NCBI RefSeq assembly: GCF_028368975.1
Contig: NZ_JAQNDM010000001.1
Span: forward strand, 682,001-746,000
DNA length: 64,000 nucleotides
Reading direction: 5' to 3'
From: Stigmatella ashevillena
GTDB taxonomy: Bacteria > Myxococcota > Myxococcia > Myxococcales > Myxococcaceae
The notes below the pieces were generated by a model, which was not told the DNA's origin, did no database searches, and saw only the letters and a program-made list of their open reading frames with translations. Each line of letters opens with the position of its first letter. Positions within the stretch are counted from its first letter, which is position 1. Both the position numbers and the translations under genes were made by a program. Shown piece after piece: positions 59,605 through 64,000 of the stretch.

Positions 59605-59967
59605 TCAGCCGTAGGAGCGCTCTTTCTTCTCCTGCTCCTCCTTGCAGCGAATGCAGAGAGTGGTGACGGGTCGAGCTTCCAACCGCTTGGGCGAGATGTC
59701 CTCCTCGCAACGCTCGCAGATGCCGAAAGAGCCATCCTCGATGCGCTGCAAGGCCTTCTCGATCTTCTGGAGCAGGAACTTTTCCCGGTCGCGAAGACGG
59801 AACACCATCGACTGAGCATACTCGGAGGAGGCTTGATCAATCTCGTCCGGCAGATCATCGGTGTCGAAGCTGGACTCCTCCACCAGTGTCTTCTTGGCGC
59901 TCTCGAGCAGAGCAATCTTGCTGTCTTCGAGAATCTTCTTGTACCGCTTGAGATCTTTCTGGTTCAC
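59605..59967 (-). CDS. dksA: DksA/TraR-type zinc-finger regulator
   Basis: GTG 59967 (MNQKDLKRYKKILEDSK) has GGAGCGAAGG upstream and matches DksA-like N-termini; the longer frame runs through an inverted repeat. About 120 residues: a coiled-coil arm (about 1-75) and a C4 zinc finger, Cys-x2-Cys-x17-Cys-x2-Cys (GICERCEEDISP ... LCIRCKEEQ). Near the coiled-coil tip the acidic pair is present as DDLPDEIDQAS. DksA binds the RNA polymerase secondary channel and works with ppGpp. It is shorter than E. coli DksA (151) but typical for delta-proteobacterial relatives. The Rel gene lies 4 kb away. Confidence 0.88.
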   Translation of the reverse strand: MNQKDLKRYKKILEDSKIALLESAKKTLVEESSFDTDDLPDEIDQASSEYAQSMVFRLRDREKFLLQKIEKALQRIEDGSFGICERCEEDISPKRLEARPVTTLCIRCKEEQEKKERSYG

Positions 59968-59994
59968 AGCCTTCGCTCCGGTTCGCGAGAGAAC

Positions 59995-60020
59995 GGCCCT
60001 TTTCCCCCAAAAAAAGGGCC
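59995..60020. promoter_or_regulatory. Inverted repeat in the dksA / cyclase divergent region
   Basis: GGCCCTTTT (59995-60003) and AAAAGGGCC (60012-60020) pair perfectly around an 8-nt loop in the gap between divergent starts. It could be an operator or, in dksA mRNA, a leader hairpin. Confidence 0.5.
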
Positions 60021-60094
60021 CGAAAGCTTTATTCACGCAGCTCTAGGTGTCAAGGTGTCCGTGCGAAAGAGTGCGCATGCCGGGAAGGGGTACC

Positions 60095-60976
60095 GTGACG
60101 GAGGGGACGAAATTCGACCGGGAGTTCCTGCGTTCAGCCCTCTCGCTGGCGGCCAGGAACGATGTCAACCACTTCCTGTATATCTGCGACACCCCCATTG
60201 CGCCGGAAGACCTGCGCGGCCGACCCGCGCGGCGCAAGCTTATCTACGCGGTGACCTCGGACAAAATCGCCCAGGAATACATCCACCGGCAGCTGCGCGC
60301 CCTGGTCATCCCCGCCTACGACTACTCGCGCACCGAGCGGGTGAAGGTCGCCCTCGTCTCCGCACTCTCTCAGGGAGCGTTCAAGGAGGGGGACCTGGTG
60401 CTGTGCATGACGGGCAAGGTGGGCAAGGCCCCGGACACGCTGATGCAGATGCACATCGGCGGCTCGCTGGATGACCGGGTCGCCATTGAAGGCGTGAAAC
60501 TGGGCGACGAGTTCAACTCCCAGGTGGTGGACGCGCTCATCCAGTTGGCGCTGCAGATCGGTCAGGAAGGCTTCGAAGGCCACCCCATCGGGACGATCAT
60601 CACGATTGGCGACCACACGACCGTCCTGGAGAAAAGCCGGCAGATGACCATCAACCCGTTCCAGGGCCTGTCCGAGGCGGAGCGGAACGTGCTGGATCCC
60701 AAAATACGCGAGGCCATCAAGAACTTCTCGGTGCTGGACGGGGCGTTCGTCATCCGGGAGGACGGGGTGGTGCTGGCGGCGGGCCGCTACCTCTCCTCCA
60801 CGGACGAGAGCGTGAAGATTCCCCTGGGACTGGGAGCCCGGCACGCCGCCGCAGCGGGCATCACCTCCACCACCCACTGCATCTCCCTGGTGGTGAGCCA
60901 GACCTCGGGGGCGGTCCGGCTCTTCAAGGGCGGCAACATCGTCCTGGAGCTGCATCAGACCGCACGTCGCACGTAG
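60095..60976 (+). CDS. Diadenylate cyclase (DAC domain, DacZ-like)
   Basis: Start taken at GTG 60095, preceded by AAGGGG; ATG 60077 is possible. The product of about 293 residues has an N-terminal alpha/beta domain (about 1-150: NHFLYICDTPIAPEDL, RTERVKVALVSALSQG) and a C-terminal DAC domain. The DAC domain has the DGA motif (Asp215-Gly-Ala in VLDGAFVI) and Arg249-His250 in GLGARHAAAAGIT, then VVSQTSGAVRLFKGG. The third residue of the usual RHR motif is Ala. The GLGARHxAAxxIT form matches archaeal-type DacZ better than CdaA or DisA. It should convert two ATP to c-di-AMP. Cytosolic; no helix-hairpin-helix, so not a DisA. Confidence 0.85.
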   Translation: MTEGTKFDREFLRSALSLAARNDVNHFLYICDTPIAPEDLRGRPARRKLIYAVTSDKIAQEYIHRQLRALVIPAYDYSRTERVKVALVSALSQGAFKEGDLVLCMTGKVGKAPDTLMQMHIGGSLDDRVAIEGVKLGDEFNSQVVDALIQLALQIGQEGFEGHPIGTIITIGDHTTVLEKSRQMTINPFQGLSEAERNVLDPKIREAIKNFSVLDGAFVIREDGVVLAAGRYLSSTDESVKIPLGLGARHAAAAGITSTTHCISLVVSQTSGAVRLFKGGNIVLELHQTARRT

Positions 60977-60989
60977 GGGGCTCCCCTAC
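60973..60989. terminator. Perfect hairpin carrying both convergent stop codons
   Basis: GTAGGGG-gct-CCCCTAC: the TAG of the cyclase gene is in one arm and the TAG of the minus-strand PspA-like gene is in the other. This is an economical bidirectional structure. Confidence 0.55.
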
Positions 60990-61546
60990 TCCGCCGTCTC
61001 CCCTTCTCCCCGCTCTTCCCGGTAGATCTCCGCGAGCGCATGGGCGCGCTCCACCTCATCCCGGGCCGCATCCACGGCGAGCACCTTCTCGATGCGCGCC
61101 ACCTGCTCGCGCATGGCGCCGGTGACCAGCGAGCCCGCGGTGAGCCGGGCCGAAGCGCTCTGCCGTTCGATGCGCAGCTCCGTGGCGCGGGCGCCGAGTT
61201 CCGCAGCAGCCTCCAGCAACAAGCGGGAGTCCAGGTCCGTCCGGTCCAAGGACTCCCGGGTGGACCGGAGCAGGGCCTGCGCCTGTTCCTGGTCCCTGCG
61301 AAGCACCTGTGCGCCCTTCACATCTCCTCGGGACTCCGCGACCCCACACCGCTGAGCGATGTCCTCCAGCCGACGGCTGTAGCGCTCCAAGGAGCGGGAC
61401 AGTTCTCCCTTGAGCGCCAGCAGCGTGGCCGCCGACTTGCGGACCTCCGCGCCCTGGCGCTCCAGGTCCTCGATGAGCTGATCGAAGGCCGCGAGCGGAT
61501 CCACGGGCTTCTTCTTGTCCTTCTTGCGCCAGAAGCCGAAGAGCAT
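60986..61546 (-). CDS. PspA-like coiled-coil protein
   Basis: A 186-residue, almost wholly helical protein. It begins MLFGFWRKKDKKKPVDPLAAFDQLIEDLERQGAEVRKSAATLLALKG in short segments that recall PspA/IM30: a small N-terminal amphipathic start, then helices with ALKGELSRSLERYSRRLEDIAQRCGVAESRGD and AQVLRRDQEQAQALL, the usual 'A...G..D.A...L' spacing. It lacks the full length of PspA (about 220). PspA proteins are ESCRT-III relatives that protect membranes. Encoded 15 bp after the vWA gene on the same strand, so a functional pair is likely. An unrelated coiled coil is the alternative. Confidence 0.68.
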   Translation of the reverse strand: MLFGFWRKKDKKKPVDPLAAFDQLIEDLERQGAEVRKSAATLLALKGELSRSLERYSRRLEDIAQRCGVAESRGDVKGAQVLRRDQEQAQALLRSTRESLDRTDLDSRLLLEAAAELGARATELRIERQSASARLTAGSLVTGAMREQVARIEKVLAVDAARDEVERAHALAEIYREERGEGETAE

Positions 61547-61561
61547 GTCCAGGACGGAAGC

Positions 61562-63880
61562 CTACCCGAACGGCCGGCACAGAAGGCGAACCCGGGCAAG
61601 ACTCTCCTCCACCTGCTTGGACCCCGCGGCGAGGGCGGCCAGATAGCGCGCAGGGGTCAGTTGGTACACCCCCAGCAGGTGCTGGAGCAACTGGACGCTC
61701 TCGGTCGCACGGCGGTCCGCGGGCGCCAGCGAGGCGGCTTCCGCCAGGGCGGCGAGGATGTCTCCCACCCGTGCCACCCCATCGGGGCCGGGGGCCTCGG
61801 CTCGCACTTGAGCGGAAGGCTGCTCGGGAAAGAGCGCGTCGAAGGAGGCTTCTACCGCCACGGGAGCCGCAGGAGGCCCCCGCTTGAGCGCCAGCGCCTC
61901 CAACGCCTCCAGGTGCGGCAGGAGCACCTCCAGCGCCTCCGGCGTTTCGGGGACGCCGTGGGGGAGCAACGTCCGCCAGGGCACGTCGAACTCGGTCCGG
62001 GCCCATTGGATCTCCGCATCGGAGAGATGGTGGTAGAAGGCGCGGCCTCCCTGTGCGCGCTGCTCCTGCACGAGGAACTTGAGATCCGGGTTCTCCTCTC
62101 CCAGCGAGATGAAGCTCAACGAGATATCGAGCGAACTCATGGGGACCCGGGTTCGCCGGATGAGCTCCTGATCCACCCGGTCCTCGCCATCGGTGATGAG
62201 CACCACCGTGGCCCGCGCCAGGTAGGGATCCCTCCCCTGGGCCGAGCGGATGGAGTCGAACGCGGAGATCAATGCCAGGGTGATGTCCGTCTGACCTTCG
62301 GCAGGTGATTGGCGGAAGAGCTTTTCGATCTGCCAGGAGGCTCCGGCAGCCGTATCCACCCGGGCCAGCTCGGTCGGTGCATCATTGAAGAAGGAGAAGT
62401 ACAGCGGATCAAACGGCTGCCCCTGGCGGGCCTTGGCGCGCAGGTTGTTCAGCTCGGCGATGATGATGGCATCGCGGAAGCGCGCGCGCGCGCCATGCAT
62501 GGAGCCCGAGGCATCACACACGTAGACGCGGACCGAGGTGCGCTTCATGCGCTTGGGCTTCGGTGGCGGCTCCTCTTCCAGATAGGCGCGGACCAGTTGC
62601 CTGCTGGCGGCCAGGTCATAGACGATCATCCGCGGATCGGAGATGACGAAGTTGTGCACCTCATGGAGGCTGCCCGTCGCCTCGAAGCTCATCATCTGCG
62701 TGGGGTACGGGACACGCCGTGGCACGGACTGGAGGGCCCGCACATCCGCCTGGACCACCTCTTCCGAGAGCGCATCCTCCACGTCGAAGTACCGGGCGCA
62801 TCCAGCCGCCAGCTCGAATGCGGCCAGTTGCTCGGGCTTGAGGGAGAAGGCCAGATCCGTCAGCAAATCGTCCGCGAGCGAGGTCTGCCCCTTGGGCTCC
62901 TGGCGCCCCGCTCCCTCTGCGGCCTCTTCCAGGCGAGCCCCGCCAAACCAGCGCGTCAACTCGTCACGCTCGGCCTGCTCCACCATGGCGCGAATCCGCC
63001 CCTGAGGCGGCAGAAGCGGGACCAGGGCGGCACGCGCCGCGGCGGCGAGAGGGGCATCCGCCGCCTCCAGCGCCCGCTCATAGAGTCCCTTGAGCGAGCG
63101 GTAAGCCTGCTGAGGCTCTCGCCGGGCGCTGACGCGAACCTGTTTCACCAGTTCCGCCAACGAGGAGGCCGGCGCAACAGAGCGGATGCGCTCGCGCGCC
63201 TCCGCCACCTCGCGGCGCAACACCATGCTCCGGTCCCGGTCGTGGTCCGCCCCCAATCTCAAGAGCATCTCGTGGGCCAGATCCAGATCGCGGCGCTTTT
63301 GAAGCACGTCCTCTACGTTGCTCCGTGCCCGCTGAGACAGGAACGCCGCAATGGCCATGCGGGCACTGGAGGGAGGGCGCCCCTCCCAGGAGTAGGCCGC
63401 CCGGGAAAAAATCTCGAATGGTGGCTCGGTGCCCGGCGCGGCCGTGAACACATCCGCGACCTTCACCACGCGCGCAAGCTGGGTGAAGGCCCGCTCCAGC
63501 ACCGTCCGAGCCCCCGGCGGGAGTTCACCGGCCCTATGCGCGCGCTCCACGCGCCGCAGCAGGGACTCGAACTCCTCCAGCGCTTCCGTGGCCCGTGCTT
63601 CCAGCGCCTCGGAGAGCTTGCCCGCACGGCCTTTGTGGGCCCCGAGCGTGCGCAGCAGGTGCGCATCCGCCAGCGTGTGCACGCCCACCTGATCCATCTC
63701 CCGGTCCAGCGCCGCCAACGTTGGAAGGGACAGGTCCAGTTCCCCGGGCGCCAACAGGCCAAGCGCCCACCCCACCATACCGGAGGGCCGCTGGTTACCG
63801 TGCTGGAGGGCGTCCAGCCGGAGGCGCAACTCCGTGATGCGGGGAGCCAGCATGTTCAGCGCCTCCTGGCGAGAACTCAC
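61562..63880 (-). CDS. Large vWA-domain protein
   Basis: GTG 63880 overlaps the stop of an upstream gene (GTGA). The protein is 772 residues. The first ~400 residues are helical and charged, with no domain I recognise (RRVERAHRAGELPPGART; LVKQVRVSARREPQQAYRSLKGLYERAL). The vWA domain (about 455-630) has the MIDAS motif YVCDASGSMHG, then TDITLALISAFDSI and VLITDGEDRVD, so metal binding should be intact. A helical tail follows (QLTPARYLAALAAG). There is no signal peptide, so it is cytosolic. vWA proteins often assemble with MoxR-type ATPases; none is visible here, but the operon continues beyond the window. It is paired with the PspA-like gene. Confidence 0.82.
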   Translation of the reverse strand: MSSRQEALNMLAPRITELRLRLDALQHGNQRPSGMVGWALGLLAPGELDLSLPTLAALDREMDQVGVHTLADAHLLRTLGAHKGRAGKLSEALEARATEALEEFESLLRRVERAHRAGELPPGARTVLERAFTQLARVVKVADVFTAAPGTEPPFEIFSRAAYSWEGRPPSSARMAIAAFLSQRARSNVEDVLQKRRDLDLAHEMLLRLGADHDRDRSMVLRREVAEARERIRSVAPASSLAELVKQVRVSARREPQQAYRSLKGLYERALEAADAPLAAAARAALVPLLPPQGRIRAMVEQAERDELTRWFGGARLEEAAEGAGRQEPKGQTSLADDLLTDLAFSLKPEQLAAFELAAGCARYFDVEDALSEEVVQADVRALQSVPRRVPYPTQMMSFEATGSLHEVHNFVISDPRMIVYDLAASRQLVRAYLEEEPPPKPKRMKRTSVRVYVCDASGSMHGARARFRDAIIIAELNNLRAKARQGQPFDPLYFSFFNDAPTELARVDTAAGASWQIEKLFRQSPAEGQTDITLALISAFDSIRSAQGRDPYLARATVVLITDGEDRVDQELIRRTRVPMSSLDISLSFISLGEENPDLKFLVQEQRAQGGRAFYHHLSDAEIQWARTEFDVPWRTLLPHGVPETPEALEVLLPHLEALEALALKRGPPAAPVAVEASFDALFPEQPSAQVRAEAPGPDGVARVGDILAALAEAASLAPADRRATESVQLLQHLLGVYQLTPARYLAALAAGSKQVEESLARVRLLCRPFG

Positions 63881-64000
63881 AACGAGGAGCGCAGCTCCAG
63901 CACACGCCTGCTGAAACGTCCAAAGTCCTCGTCAATGCCACGCAGTTGAAGCGTGAGCCGGCCCGCGGCCTCTCCCAGTTCACCTTCCATCGACCCCAAC
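63877..64000 (-). CDS. 3' end of a minus-strand gene, truncated by the window
   Basis: The frame ending at TGA 63877-63879 is open to the right edge and reads in part GELGEAAGRLTLQLRGIDEDFGR, then SRRVLELRSSL. Its stop overlaps the vWA start by four nt, as expected inside an operon. The sequence is helical; the family cannot be told from about 40 residues. An ATG about 12 nt from the edge is possible, so a very small complete gene is not excluded. Confidence 0.45.
   Translation of the reverse strand, partial: LGSMEGELGEAAGRLTLQLRGIDEDFGRFSRRVLELRSSL

Noticed and set aside
1-64000. CRISPR arrays, tRNA or rRNA genes, insertion sequences, prophage genes
   Set aside because: I saw no regular short repeats with spacers, no cloverleaf-like segment, no transposase or integrase motifs and no phage structural genes on either strand.

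Overview
The window looks like chromosomal DNA from a myxobacterium, most likely suborder Cystobacterineae (a Stigmatella, Hyalangium or Archangium relative). Evidence: high GC with strong third-position GC bias, many lipoproteins and Ser/Thr kinases, sigma-54 regulation, an OME-type lipoprotein toxin with its immunity gene, and a nine-gene locus with the same order as the Myxococcus xanthus exoA-I spore-coat operon. I saw no rRNA, tRNA, CRISPR array or insertion sequence. The ends cut a TPR protein gene (left) and a minus-strand gene (right).

Layout. 0-7 kb, accessory: a kinase-like gene that has lost its catalytic core, an expansin lipoprotein, a SitA5-like polymorphic toxin with an Imm52-like immunity protein, a Kelch lipoprotein and a DUF4142 protein. 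7.2-22.7 kb, Pel-type exopolysaccharide: a GH114 lipoprotein, an Agd3-like (CE18-type) deacetylase on the opposite strand, then overlapping pelA-pelB-pelD-pelE-pelF-pelG and a GH128-type lipoprotein glycosidase. PelA keeps its hydrolase residues but seems to have lost the metal-binding histidines of its deacetylase domain, while the separate Agd3-like protein has an intact set. PelD keeps the c-di-GMP-binding Arg/Asp/Arg spacing. No pelC is visible. 22.7-33.1 kb, minus strand: exoA-exoI, encoding OPX lipoprotein, outer-membrane barrel, Wzz-like protein, BY-kinase, priming transferase, YvcK-like protein, FemAB/GNAT protein, aminotransferase and a second FemAB/GNAT protein. A near-consensus sigma-54 element lies upstream of exoA, and two long hairpins flank exoE.

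33-42 kb, metabolism: treZ and a glycogen-debranching-type enzyme with overlapping stop/start, then an EVE protein, a chorismate mutase-prephenate dehydratase, a second prephenate dehydratase and a DAHP synthase (aromatic supply). 42-51 kb: SDR enzyme, sigma-54 response regulator, REC-like/GGDEF protein with an I-site, glutaredoxin-like protein, DUF4388 protein, a penicillin-binding transpeptidase and an ABC-2 type exporter. 51-64 kb: a membrane-anchored protein with three DsbA-like domains, RidA, a full-length Rel/SpoT, a set of three zinc-ribbon signalling proteins (FHA, Ser/Thr kinase, FHA), DksA, a diadenylate cyclase of the archaeal-like DacZ type, and a vWA/PspA-like pair.

How it fits together: most of the central 26 kb makes, modifies, exports or degrades surface polysaccharide. 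Pel is a GalN/GalNAc polymer and the Myxococcus spore coat is reported to be GalNAc-rich, so the two loci may share amino-sugar precursors (inference). Nucleotide signalling recurs: PelD (c-di-GMP receptor), a GGDEF protein, Rel plus DksA (ppGpp) and a c-di-AMP synthase. All family calls come from reading motifs and gene order; no database search was run. Coordinates of short sites were counted by hand.
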